From Alentia gelatinosa (taxonomy: Eukaryota > Annelida > Polychaeta > Phyllodocida > Polynoidae): DNA of 64,000 nt. Position numbers and translations under genes: made by a program. A model generated the notes under the pieces. The model did no database searches, had not been told where the DNA came from, and worked only from the letters and a program-made list of their open reading frames with translations. Positions 52,207 through 63,597 of the stretch are shown here, piece after piece. The first letter of the stretch is position 1; each line of letters starts with the position of its first letter. The stretch lies in the NCBI GenBank assembly GCA_950022655.1, contig OX465579.1, positions 179,432,303 to 179,496,302 on the forward strand, given 5' to 3'.

Positions 52207-53077
52207 CTTCAGAAACCAATCATGTTCGATGAGTGACATCGCTCTTCCACATAATCATTTGGGTATCAGCTTTTTACCATACAGTCTACATGAGAAATGT
52301 ACCAGCCCTGAACAATCCTTCAATTTGGTTGACATTGCTAGGTACATAATGATGGGAAAAAACAGGTAACATTCTTATACTAATGAATACGCCGACAAGG
52401 TAATTATAATGCAGGATGATACACCATATTATACCTGATTTAACCAGTCTCATAATATATCATACAGTATGAGGGTTTATCTCACCCCTGGAATAAATGT
52501 CCATAGGCTTAACATGGGGAACTCGTTCTCCATGCCCCTACAAGTATTGCAATTCGTTCTGCACGGTTAATATCCTGTGTGCTGTCCATTCTATTAGTGT
52601 GTACAGGGGTGAGATAAATACAGAAAGCAACTCGTTTTGGTCAAAGAAGTCATTCTGCAACTCGTTTGAATGCTATGTGATATTCACTCAGCTGTCGCCT
52701 CGTTCATATCACACCGCATCAAACTCATGAAGAATGGTGACTTTGACCAAAATTTGTTGGTTTCTTCTTTAGTTCCATCACGTCCAGACACTCCCTCATC
52801 AGTCATCAGGGTGAACAGTTTCTTTTTTACTCTCTATGTCAGTGCACACTTACCTGCTGTTTCTTTTATCTCCGCCTTTTACATGATATGACTGTGGTAT
52901 TGTCTGTTTCAGAATAGTTGTTGTTGTATTGTGTATTACATATATATAGTGCCATCTGGTGTTAACTGCCAGTACTACTAAAGATTGTGGGGGAGAATAA
53001 AACTCACTTCCAGTTTTGCCTAGTCATGTGTTCAGGCTCAATACTTGATAACACAACAGTTGTCTTTAAATCTTGCC
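52207..53077. other. Intron with the second copy of the 47.2-kb segment
   Basis: 52480-52620 has inverted arms tttatctcacccctg and caggggtgagataaa. 52590-52780 duplicates 47210-47400. After tttcttctttag at 52787 a short frame PSRPDTPSSVIR occurs, too short to call. Confidence 0.4.
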
Positions 53078-53457
53078 AGAGAGGAGGTGTGAAGCGTAGC
53101 GCCCCCTATCGTTTTGGCATGGTCTCAAATGACAGCTGAATGTGGATTCCTATACTAAAATAGGCTGACTGGTAACAGCTACTACATACAAACTGTTAGA
53201 GCTCTATCAAAAATCTTTTCAGATATTGATAGAGTGATATCTAATGTACTCCAAACCACAATAGAGTTCAATATAGCTTTTATGGCTTTTGGTATTGTTT
53301 AATACAACGTTATTTCTCATAGGCTATGGCTTACAAGCCTCATACAGTCCATTCTCAAGAGCTCCTTCCCCTTTGAATGTGCCGCCTTGAACCCTGCCGA
53401 TATCGCATATATGAGTTGGGTCCCTATAGGGGACGCTGCGCTTCACACCTCCTCTGT
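53078..53457. mobile_element. Mutator-type MITE with 9-bp duplication
   Basis: 380 bp with inverted repeats of about 30 bp (agaggaggtgtgaagcg.. and ..cgcttcacacctcctct) and a perfect 9-bp flanking repeat aatcttgcc (53069-53077, 53458-53466). A 9-bp duplication is the hallmark of Mutator-like elements. No transposase. Confidence 0.8.
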
Positions 53458-53715
53458 AATCTTGCCATAATTTTATCCTCGTTTTCATTCACTATACAAA
53501 CAAAAAGTGTTGGTGTATGTGTAAACATTGAGAGGTAGGAAGCAGACCAAGAACCACTCGACTGGGTTAATTTTTACAGAGAAGTCCCCAAGCAGCAAAA
53601 TGGCTGCAGTGTGCCCCCCTTGGTAAAATCTAGGAGGGATATGGTAGGGGTCAGGGTTGTCGAGTGGTGGTGTATTCCTTCTACACTAGAGGACGCAGAG
53701 TATTAGTCGTGGCCA

Positions 53716-53949
53716 CGGAGCTGTTTCAAAAGTCGGGAGGGTGCTAAACGAGAGTACTCACCGCCAAAGCAAGAGCTAACAATGGCACTTGAAGCGTCGC
53801 TGTCGAGGTGGAGGTGCTGCTCCCTATTGGGTATTGGTAGCGGTTTTGCTGCCGCTTTGATTCAAAGTGCCGCTCGCTGTTGCCGACCTCTCGCTTTGAA
53901 ATGTGACGTGCAGCTGGCGAGACTTCACCCGACTTTTGAAACAGCTCCC
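53716..53949. mobile_element. AGCTGTTTC-family MITE
   Basis: Inverted termini ggagctgtttcaaaagtcgg and cccgacttttgaaacagctc bound about 234 bp. It ends about 40 bp before the terminal exon acceptor. Related fragments lie at 10545-10700 and 46873-46922. Confidence 0.75.
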
Positions 53950-53991
53950 AGGTCCATGATGTGTAGGTTTGTCTGATTCTTATGTTCACAG

Positions 53992-54195
53992 CAGGTCAAC
54001 AGGTCACTCGCTGTTCTCTCTGTGAAGACGGAACCCTGGGGGCCTCATGTTGTTGTGGAGTTCCGTAACCTCTCAGTGGTTCAGCTTGGATCATTGACTT
54101 CAGTTAACCGTATCCAGCTCTCCTTGTACTTAGTACTTCAGTGCCAAGGGACTGGTTTGATTGTTCTCGGCTCCTCCATAGAATTGAGATATTAG
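53992..54195 (+). CDS. Candidate terminal exon of the Ig gene
   Basis: Acceptor cttatgttcacag|CAGGTC, then 67 codons and TAG, with AATAAA at 54201. It encodes QVNRSLAVLSVKTEPWGPHV, VVEFRNLSVVQLGSL and IQLSLYLVLQCQGTGLIVLG, ending SSIELRY. Phase 0 at the start fits the 49782-49865 exon. There is no transmembrane span or GPI-type tail, so the product would be secreted if this end is right. NRS and NLS are potential glycosylation sites. The family is not recognised. It has no ATG, so simple ORF calling misses it. Confidence 0.5.
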   Translation, partial: QVNRSLAVLSVKTEPWGPHVVVEFRNLSVVQLGSLTSVNRIQLSLYLVLQCQGTGLIVLGSSIELRY

Positions 54196-54200
54196 TGCTT

Positions 54201-54206
54201 AATAAA
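54201..54206 (+). terminator. Polyadenylation signal AATAAA
   Basis: Six bases after the TAG of the candidate terminal exon. Expected position for a short 3' UTR. Confidence 0.5.
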
Positions 54207-54399
54207 TCTTACTTTTATTGAATTTTCTGTTTTTGGTTTTATATGATTAGGGGTTATCTAGCCAACTGGCTTACACCAAAATAAAAACAAAACAACCTAC
54301 GAGACTTCATGTTTGAAGTGATACAATAACTGGATTCATATGTTCGACAATATGCTTAAGATGAGAAACTTAACTTGGACGAGGCTAAAACATTAAAGG

Positions 54400-55215
54400 G
54401 GGCGTCCACCAACCACGACAAGGCTACGGCAAGCCTCTTGTCGGGAACTAGGGTCCACCAACCACGACAAGGTCTCCAATCGTAGACCTATCGTGGACCT
54501 TGTAGGAAAGCCTTCTATTGAAACGGGCCCCTGGCCTATAATGTAACTAGGCCAGGGGCCCGTTTCAATAGAATGGGTCACTAAGCCACTTAATGACATG
54601 TTTAGTGACCCCAATAGTGACTTGAATAGCAGAAAATATTCGGTCTCGTTTCAGAACGCATGTCACTGTAGGGGAGGTGTGTCTTGTCACTATTGTAGAT
54701 GGGTCCCTAGTTTGGGACAGCGTAGCGGAAAAACATGCTGGGTACCCCATCTCACATACTCATGTCCTACCGGGAACAAGTGGTGTCAAGGTGAAGGTCA
54801 CCGCATGAATTAGCTACTGCGCTTGAGTAATTCTACACTGGCCACCAGATCAGCATTTTCTATGACAAAATTCAAATGTGAATATCGTTGGATTGCATGG
54901 TCGGTTATCCTTCAAATTTGGTATGATTATAAGTTGTATGTGTCCCTAACTGGGGTTAAAGTTTCATAGCTTTAGTCTTATGGTGAGTAAAGTTATGTGT
55001 TTGTTACATCAAAAGTGAGAGGGTATACCCTCTCGCTATTTAAGACAGTGACCCTTTTAGTGACTGGACACCCACTTCTGAAATGGTACAAGCCACTATT
55101 TGCGCCTGTCTGCTACCCAATGTCCCACAAACGGTTGTCCTGCAACGCGAAATACCGCTATTGTGTCACTAAACCCAATAACGGACGTCCTACAGACTAT
55201 TGAAACGGATCCCAG
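54400..55215. mobile_element. MITEs joined end to end
   Basis: An element of about 660 bp with termini caggggcccgtttcaatag (54553-54571) and ctattgaaacggatcccag (about 55197-55214) is the same family as 42972-43621. Directly left, another inverted end ctattgaaacgggcccctgg (54512-54531) creates a palindromic junction. Confidence 0.7.
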
Positions 55216-55980
55216 GCTTCCAGGCTACAGCGAAATGTGATCTCACGAGAAAGGTAGATCAGAAAACTACAATTCTGAATTATGTTTTCAGTTCGGCTAG
55301 AAACGAATCCTAAGGATAAAAGTATATCTGTGTAGACAAACACAAAAAAGAGTAGCAGAATTCAGTTAAGTACTGCACGAGAATCTCACTATCGTGGGCC
55401 CTCAGTCTCCAAACAAAGGTCTTATTCACTCTGTTTCTATGTGCGGGACCATCTCCAAGCGGATATTACCGACATTTACACGTTTTATATGAGGTAGGTA
55501 ATAATAATAAACTAACACGGAGAACACGGTTAACAACACTTTATTTCTGACACTGTGACGGACAACCGGAAACACGTGTGAGAGCTGTGCTAACTCACAA
55601 TGGATGGAAAATGGTAAAAATGTATGACAAATATGTCAAAATTCCACATCGATACGTAAAGAACTGAGACAACGAAGACACTAAGATCGGGGCTATTAGA
55701 GTGTATAGAGCATAGAAATGTAATACGTGGGTTTATCATATATTGAGATCTCATCCTCCTGCATTCTCACTCACTCAATGAAGAATGTTTGTCACAAGTA
55801 GACCGGAAGTCACTGTAGACGCTGATTGAACGACCGGAAGTCACGTGTCACCAGTCACGTGATATAAACGTGAAGGAAGTCGCAGAAGCACTCTCAGACA
55901 TCACCGTCAAAAATAGATCATGACCAGTCGCCAGGGTGAGTGAACGTCACGAGGTGTACGACATCCAAATGGTCATGCAC
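55216..55980. other. Intergenic, nothing recognised
   Basis: No exon or clear element terminus seen. A ggaagtcac..gtgac motif pair occurs near 55800-55860. Confidence 0.35.
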
Positions 55981-56300
55981 CCCCCCCGCCCCCCCCCCCC
56001 TCCGTCTCCCCCACCCCCCCCCCCGCCTCGAACCCTCAGCCAATTCATAAAGCACCCCCCCATAAAAAAAAACCACCAAAAATAGCCCCACAGTTACCCC
56101 TGAATCGCCCATCGCGTCGTAATCCCCCCCCCTAAAAACAACAAAAAGTAACAACCGCAAAACCCATCAATGAATAAATATATATATAAAATCCATGGAT
56201 TCTCCCAACCCTTCTTATACCCCCCTCTCCCCCCCAAACCCCCCTCTCCCCCCCCAAACCCCCCTCTCCCCCCCCAAACCCCCCTCTCCCCCCCCCAACC
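55980..56300. repeat. C-rich low-complexity tract with 19-bp repeats
   Basis: Runs of C interrupted by short motifs. 56220-56295 repeats cccaaacccccctctcccc about four times. Pro- or Gly-rich frames over it are spurious. G-quadruplex potential on the minus strand is likely. Confidence 0.85.
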
Positions 56301-56569
56301 CGAGGATCCCGACAAACAAAACCCCATAAATACATCAAATAGAGAAAAGATTGTATCAAACTCTTCCAGTTTATCCCCGTTCTGTTTTCTGTGTTGTATT
56401 TTGCTGACGACCCTCGGTAATAATAAACTGACGACTGCCATGCCCTTTGGTCATACTCGAGGAATAAGTAGAGTAGCATAATAATAATAATAATGGTAAT
56501 AATAACTGTCACATATAACAACATGTTGATATTGAGAGTGTAAACAGTCTCTCCACTCTCTGCGCATGC

Positions 56570-57500
56570 TCTTAATGAGGGCTGAAGGACACAAAAACAA
56601 ACATGGCAAAACATGGCGGAGTGGGCCCAGACGGCACCATCACAGTTTGTGAGATCTGTCGGGCACCGCGTCGAGTTCAGCAGCTCAGGGATGGCGAGAC
56701 GACCTTGACCTCTCAGCAGTGAGCTGCGCCCTGCTTGGAGAGTGTAGGATCACCATGGCAATGCGGGCGGCGCTGCAGTGGCTACAGCTCTCTGTGTGGA
56801 CAAACAAAGGGACGGGGGTCAGTGTGAGGAATACACTATATCATAATAGGAGAAAACGCCCTAACTGTGGCCGAACTATGTCTTAGTTCGAGGTCACCTA
56901 TCGCCGACGTTCGCCCTGACGCAGGCGGAGGGGCGTACATCGGCGATAGGTGACCGAGAACTAAGACATAGTTCTGGCCACAGTCAGGGCGTTTTCTTAT
57001 TATTACATACCTTTATTCGATCAGAAAGACGCCATTTATCGCGTTGTCGAGTGACAATCGCTTCATGTTGACACTGTCTGTTACGAACCGGAAGTTGCGC
57101 AGGATGTGCGCGTTGCGCATGCGCGATAATACCGTCACTCGCCGAACGGATGTTTGGTTGTTATTCGGTAAGCGTGCAGTTCACAGAGAATGTGATTGGA
57201 GAAGGGTAGGAGTATCGCCCGGGAATCAGCGTAAACTTGTCTGTGCGTCGCCCGTTGCGCTCCAAGTTGTACGGCGTGTTGTTATTATCAATGGATTTCG
57301 CATGTTATTATCAATGGATTTCGCAAATTAAACGGTGTCAGGTGAGAGCTGTACGTTAGTTACCTCGACGATTGGTCATTAGGAACTTCTAATTGTTGCG
57401 GGGGCCGTGTATCGCGAGTTTAAAGTCGCGATTCGACAATGTTCGCCATGTTGTTTTTGGTTGCGATGACGTCGAATACGCACGCCCACCACGGTGCGGC
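56570..57500. promoter_or_regulatory. CpG-richer region with palindromic element
   Basis: CpG density is visibly higher than in flanks. It contains a short ATG frame at 56602 (MAKHGGVGPDGTITVCEIC), which has an internal donor-like gtgaga. A promoter or first exon is possible but unsupported by homology. The palindromic MITE below lies inside it. Confidence 0.3.
56847..57000. mobile_element. Near-perfect palindromic MITE
   Basis: Arms aaaacgccctaactgtggcc and ggccacagtcagggcgtttt, with inner arms ggtcacctatcgccgacgt and acatcggcgataggtgacc, fold into a hairpin of about 60 bp per arm around a loop of about 25 bp. A clear duplication was not found. Confidence 0.7.
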
Positions 57501-57857
57501 GAGTTAGTTACATACACGTTAGAATCTTACAGTGATTTGGGCAGGGAACAAGTCTAAGGTACAGTAATCTGAGAGTTCTGAGGGGCTCTGTAATGCCAGA
57601 GTACTAGACTAGTAAGTCCCAGAGTCGCCATTGCTCTCAACACACCCCAAAAGTGTGAGGGTCTTGACCACTAGGACTATTTGACATTTTTTTTATTTCA
57701 TTTTGAATTTTTCGTTCCGTTGGAACTGTGTCATGGCTCACGGAACAAAAAAAATCAAAATATACAGTCCCCAACCAGGGGAAGGTATGTGACAGCTACG
57801 GCCACATAGAATAGAGGGAAGTACCACAATAGATATTTCCAACTGGCGAAAAATGAT
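57501..57857. other. Intergenic, nothing recognised
   Basis: No exon. A ttccgttggaactgtg..ggaacaaaaaaaatc inverted pair near 57710-57755. Confidence 0.3.
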
Positions 57858-58756
57858 CCAGGGCCCTGTTTCTCAGTCACGATATCGTCTTTGTAAGACA
57901 TCTTACAGCTGTCAGTGTGCTATAGATAAGACATCTTAGGGAATCGGCCAACGATCGTCGCTCCAAGACACTTAGGGTGCAGCCAGGTGTGCTATAGATA
58001 AGACATCTTTAGGGTCACGTGGTTCAAAATGTCTTCCAAAGTGTCTTAGACCTAAGACATCTATGGACATGTAGTACAGAGTGCGCAACTTCATTTCCCG
58101 TGAGAATTAAGCAATGAAATTTTTACACGAGTAAGGGATACATATAACCTATAATCTTGCCAAATACGAAGAAGATCGGTCAGACCGTTCCGCCGTTATT
58201 CGTATTTGAATTTCGTCATAGCAATTGTCTGCTCTGGTGGCCAGTGTCTATCAGAGAGCATCAGAGCACACCTCGCTAAATTATGCGGCGACCTAGACAT
58301 TGTCCCTAGGGAAATTCAATTCACTTAGTACAGTATAGCAGACTTTAGACTTTACATTACACCTGATGAAGGCCAAACCATAAAGGCCAAAACGTTGTGT
58401 CTTTTTCAAACTACAAACAAAAGTATTAATAAACATATCTAGAAATTGTTTGTTGGTTATGTGAAATTTTCAAATTGAAATAAAAAGGAAAAAAGTTAGA
58501 CATAGACAGGTATCGAACCCCCAACCTTCACTTCCTGAGGCAGGTGCTCTAACCACTTCACCACAAGCTTTCAACTACTAGATATAAGCTACCCTGAAGC
58601 TGGTACTGGGCAGTCTTTGAAGTATAGAACCTGCCACGCTGAAACATTGTCTATAGCACAGCCGCCATTTTGTGTCTTGCAGATTGTCTTCCAATCGCAG
58701 AGATGTCTCAGGGTATCGTTGGCAGATTATGTTGTGACTGAGAAACAGGGCCCAGG
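57858..58756. mobile_element. 900-bp non-autonomous DNA transposon (CAGGGCCCTGTTTC termini)
   Basis: Inverted termini ccagggccctgtttctcagt (57858) and actgagaaacagggcccagg (to 58756). The interior carries the MITE block shared with 37690-37981 at about 58090-58230, a CTGATGA..GGCC motif (58360-58400) and a tRNA-like sequence (58503-58572). No transposase frame. Confidence 0.7.
58503..58572 (-). ncRNA. tRNA-like SINE or tRNA pseudogene
   Basis: Minus strand: A box TGGTGAAGTGG, anticodon-arm-like CTGCCTCAGGAAG, B box GGTTCGATACC at the expected spacing. No matching acceptor stem was found, so it is not a functional tRNA call. Confidence 0.5.
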
Positions 58757-60759
58757 GCTGACATATCCCCCTTTCAACAGAAATTTGGAGGGAAAGACCA
58801 CAGAAGACCACCTCCACAGCATTTGCCTGACGAGACTGAAGAACAGTTGATACAACAAGATAATTGAGAGTGTAATAACTCTCGCTACGCACAAAAAAAC
58901 AACCCACACAATGGCAAAAAACGAAGCCAATGTGAAAACAAATCCAAGTTGGCACTTATCCAATTTGGCACAAAAGCAACATCAACACAGGGCTTTCCTC
59001 CCTGTCTTAGTTTGACTGGGAGCTGGAAAACTTGGCTTTCCCAGCTTGCAAGCTCACACGGTCTGAACTCCATAGAGCCTCCAGAGGTTACTAAACTCCC
59101 GATTATCGCCCGGAGTAAAGCAAAGTTACGCTCCCCATAGACTTGGCACACTACGACAACATGAACTTCAGTTTTCTTATATATATTTGGAGAAACTGAA
59201 TATAATTTCGGATTTCTATGTAGAAATAGCTGAAATTTCGATTTCTGGCATTTCAATCTCTGAAAACCGTTAAACTGCATCAATTCTGGGTTACGGGTAA
59301 GGGTCTATCACCATACCACGTCGGTAATCAGCGAAAAATCGAAACTCGTGAATAGACTGAATTATGGGATACCTCAATAGGGTCTATGGGAACTGTGTGT
59401 ATAAATACATGGCGCCCCTTAGAACTGTCAACGCAGATCGGCACACAGCCCACTGCGCCACGGCTCTAAACCAATCGTGACACACTGGACCAATCAAATC
59501 ACTAGAAACTGGATATGCAGATGAGGACGTGGGAACTTCACCCGTTTCCCTTCCCTCGCGGTGGGATAGGACATGCATCGAAACGCCTCGTCTACACATC
59601 TATTTGACACTCATTTTTTCCAATTATGTGGTCACTGTAAGAAAAGTTGTTGTGTGATGGCCTTTATCGTAGAAAAATTGTTGACCCCAGAATAAACAAA
59701 GCATTTCAACCAATAGGGCCACCAGTTATGTGTTCCTGGTTTGACTGTATCGGTGGAGTGAATAGATGATAGGTGATGCCTAAACCATAGATCACCAGAT
59801 TGTACCTATCGGCAGCAGAATCTGCGTTGATTGGTATGGTGCAGATGTCTTTCTATTTCAGACAGCTCAATGCACCACCTTCCTAACTGCTTATACTTCA
59901 TTAGACCCATGGTTCAATTTATATTCTCATATTTCTCATATATATTGTAGATTGTCTTTTATTAAATGATTGTCTTTTATTAAATGATTAGTATTTGTGC
60001 ATTGTTTAACCTACGCTCTGTACTTCTGCTTCAGAACAATTGTAGGCTTAGTAGAGATCAATATCAGCAATAATTCAAATAATCTATACTCAATTAATGT
60101 ATCTCATATGAAGGCAGCAACCTGGGAAATACCCAGGTGATACCAGGATAAAAACAATCTCTACCATGCAATCCTCCTCCAAATTAACTTCCCTCACATT
60201 CTGATAGATAATGCAGATTCTGCCCTCATGGTCGAAGCTCTAGTTAGATTGGGCTTATGACAAAACACACAACCAGCATGCTACACCATTTAGCAAGTTC
60301 CTTATCAGAATATGTACCAGCTATGGCTGGAATGAGGGCCCCAGGGTAAATTGAGTGGTCATGGTAAAATGAAGGTTTAAGAGATATAGAAACTCCTCTT
60401 TTATTATGACATATCAATGATGATATCCAGTTTTACCCTAAGAAAACTAGATCCAATATGACATATCAGTAATTATCTTATTCTCTATATTGGATGGAGT
60501 AGCAGGCCATTTCATTCCGGTTCTTATTGAAATAGGTATTTGATATACATATGTTTGTAATTGCTTGTCTGGATTGAGCAACATCTATCTGAAATTCAAC
60601 ACAAGTTCTCGGAGAGTTTCTTCCTGTTCGTGACATCCCTATCAAAGTGTCAACAACACTGAGATGATAGCAGTTTGTTTCAATATAGGGGCCATGGGGG
60701 CCAGCTTCACTCAAAGTCCGTAATTCTCTCTGTATGTCTGAACCTCTTCACTGGTAAAG
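58757..60759. other. Intergenic, probably promoter of the next gene at its right end
   Basis: No exon seen. Short frames at 58578-59599 have no homology. The final few hundred bases before the ATG at 60760 may hold a promoter, but no TATA or other element is clear. Confidence 0.35.
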
Positions 60760-60838
60760 ATGTGCACCGATTTCCGCAGCATGACTTTGTCAATCTGCCT
60801 CGTTGTGTGGCTTCTCACCGCTACTGCAGCTGCAGCAG
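60760..60838 (+). CDS. Signal-peptide first exon of a tandem neighbour gene
   Basis: ATG at 60760, context aaagATGT; a second in-frame ATG at 60781. It encodes MCTDFRSMTLSICLVVWLL then TATAAAA, a classic signal peptide with cleavage likely after the Ala run. Donor GCAGCAG|gtaaga ends in phase 1, exactly the phase needed by Ig A exons. This supports a second gene of the same family beginning here. Its next exon is not clearly in the window. Confidence 0.65.
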
Positions 60839-63496
60839 GTAAGAGTGTCTCTTTTATTGCAGCTTGACAAATATATAACACTGTAAAATGTGTGTAACAT
60901 TGTCTTTTTCTACTTACTTTTCAAGGGATGGCGGGGTGAAATCATAAAAGTTGATCTAACCCAGGACAGAGTTTGTAAAAAAAATCATCTAGTATCATGG
61001 GGAAGAAGGGGTGAAATCTGTTGCCTGACAGTATCAAATCCGCTCCTTCTAAAAGCTGTCATCATTACCATGTTTGGTGGTGGGTTACCAATTCTAAGTC
61101 TAGGTGGTAATTGTGCCAATGATTATACTCAAATATTTCATATAGCCAAATAATTAGGTAAATCATTTATAACTTAACACCCATCTGATGAATTTGTGTG
61201 CTAATGCCAAAAATAAAAAAAGATAAGGGACCTGTTTCAATAGTAGTAAATTCTCTCGTAGTTTGCCTCACCAACAAAATAGTGGCACTTCGAGTTATAA
61301 AAGGAGAGGATGGCAACAGCGAGCGACACTTTGAATCTAAGCGGCACCAACAGTGGTAGTACCAGTTTCAATAGTTAGTGAGCTCTCGCTGTTACTGCCA
61401 CTGTTCATGAGAGGGTCTACGCTCTCGTATTGATCAAAACGAAAATTTTAAAACATATTTTACCAGATGTTATAACATATCTAAGTAAAGAAAAAAATGC
61501 ACCAAACAATTTCAAATATTTTTTGAAACCATAACTTGATTTTCATGTTTCTCTAGTGATCAACTCCTTTGTGAGAACCATTATTCAATTTGAACCCATA
61601 ACTGCTGTCCCTGCACCACTCGGATGGTGTCTTATGGTATCGCTTGACTATAGGATATAAAATTATTTGTCTCACAAGCGAGACCTACAGTATGGGCTCT
61701 GTAACTCTGCCACAAATGCACGTAAAGACGTCAAATAAATACTGAAATGTGGGGAAAAACACAAGGAATAATTTGGAATTATTGACTGATTCATTATATA
61801 TAGATTTATTAAATGTCTCGTTCACTATGCTGGCATAGCGAAGGGAAGGACCACCTCATCAACCACTTATGAAACGAGACTTTATAGTCTCTGCTGTAAG
61901 TGCCTTTGTTAACTCTCACTGTTGTGGTTGACATTCCCTGATATAATGAAATAAGAAAAGGTCTATCATAGAGTCTCTATTGTTTTGATACTGTGATTGA
62001 CATAAATCATAGAAAATCGATGGCATATCCTGAGGTTCTACAATTCCGAAATGGCCGTAAACCGGGTTTCACCGATTCTGTTTAGCCCTTCTGATTCCTC
62101 CCGAGGACTGCGATATGGCCAATGTCTATGTGGTGTGGGAAGTAAGAGAACTCTCACCTCGGTAAATATGTAGGGGTGAAATGTCTACCTAAATTCATCA
62201 CATAGATTCCATCACCACCCTTGTGGTGTAAAAGAACCTTGAGAAAGTCTGGTAAGAACCATTACTGGTTAACCAGACTTTAAATCAGACCAACAAACCA
62301 ACCGTGTAAGGGGGGAAGGCTGAGGAAATGTCATTTTTATAAGTATATTGACTACCATTAACATACTCCTGAAGGTTCCTTAGAGTATGTTGTCTGAATA
62401 AAAGTTGTAAAAGGTATGAGTAAGCACTGTATCACCATAGAAGTGATTAACATAGTTCACTGATTAAGAGGCAGAATATACACTTTGCCTGAGCAAATGT
62501 TTAACAGATATGGAAACTCAAAGAATACATTTTGGGCGGTTAGGGTAGAAATAAAATAGACAGGAAGTAAATCTCAGCACTTGATCACTCTTAATTGAGA
62601 AACTTAATAACATAAGTATCAATCACGTCAGGCAATCTGTCAATATCTCCATTGGTCATCCCTGCCAAATGCAAAATCTAAGAGCAAAGTGGACACAGAG
62701 CAAACTCTGAATGTTGGTATAGTTAAACTCCCGCATCCCCACATGTATGAAACAGAAAGTACTCAACCAACAGCTCAGTATTAAGTAAACTATCTTATCA
62801 AATATAGAATGAGAGATTACCAGTTTACTAATGACTATTTTTCCAGAAATGTTCTTTTGATGAAGCATATTTAAATTTGACTCACCGTGATATAGAGCTG
62901 AATCTGATTAATTCAAGAACATTATTGATAACTTATGTAGAGCCACAACATGTAATGGCTTTAACACAATGCACAATCTGTCCCTAACTACTATACATCA
63001 GGTGGTCTTTGATCAGTTTTAAAAGAATTCAATTAAAAAAGTAAATCTTATCATGATCTTTATTGCATTCTCCTTACCTAAAGTGATCAGTCTTAATGGA
63101 GGACGGTCTTACAAGACGATCACGAAAATATCTTTTTTTAGGTGTTTTATAAATGTGATCTACATAGTCCACAGGTTTTGTTTTCCTCTATAAGTTGCAG
63201 TATATTAAGTCTAATAGAACATATTGGACGTTGAACTACCCAAACAAACAAACAAACAAGCAATTCCTCCATGTGTGTGTCCCTGGTGTAACAAACATGA
63301 AAAATAGTGGATGAACGTAGGGTTATTTACGCAAAAACTTGCCCATCACAATCCCTTATTCCTTATGTTTCTATAATTGGCTGTGATATATACATTAACC
63401 ACACCTCATCACAATCACAGGCTTTGATTCACCAGATGAACTAAGAAATTGTTTACCTTTCCTAACTGCTATCTCCTTCCCTCCATCTCTCCTCAG
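60839..63496. other. First intron of the neighbour gene, mostly unannotated
   Basis: 61228-61440 holds MITE-like sequence (gggacctgtttcaatag, then agtttcaatag). The remainder is AT-rich with no exon seen. Confidence 0.4.
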
Positions 63497-63557
63497 CTGA
63501 CCAGGAACCTGCAGGCTTGTGGTTATCATATCGGTTCTTATTCTCTGGTTTACTCTG
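63497..63557 (+). CDS. Possible second exon of the neighbour gene (weak)
   Basis: Acceptor atctctcctcag|CTGACC in phase 1 gives DQEPAGLWLSYRFLFSGLL and a TGA. Phase fits the signal-peptide exon, but the sequence does not resemble exon A and stops at once. It may be an alternative end or chance. Confidence 0.2.
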
Positions 63558-63597
63558 AGAGTGTACATTCAACCCTCAACCCTCAATATTGACTTAT

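Noticed and set aside
52787..52900. Extra FN3/Ig exon starting PSRPDTPSS
   Set aside because: Too short to judge, no donor with consistent phase, and the following frame becomes AT-driven.
56170..56481. Pro-rich plus-strand frame
   Set aside because: Low-complexity shadow of the same C-rich tract.
56132..56614. Minus-strand Gly/Arg-rich frame of 160 codons
   Set aside because: Its core is the C-rich tract at 55980-56300; the rest has no homology.
57044..57331. 95-codon frame in the CpG-rich region
   Set aside because: No homology, no splice or Kozak support; Arg/Val-rich composition simply reflects GC content.
58503..58572. Functional tRNA gene
   Set aside because: A and B boxes are present but the acceptor stem does not pair, and it lies inside a DNA transposon.
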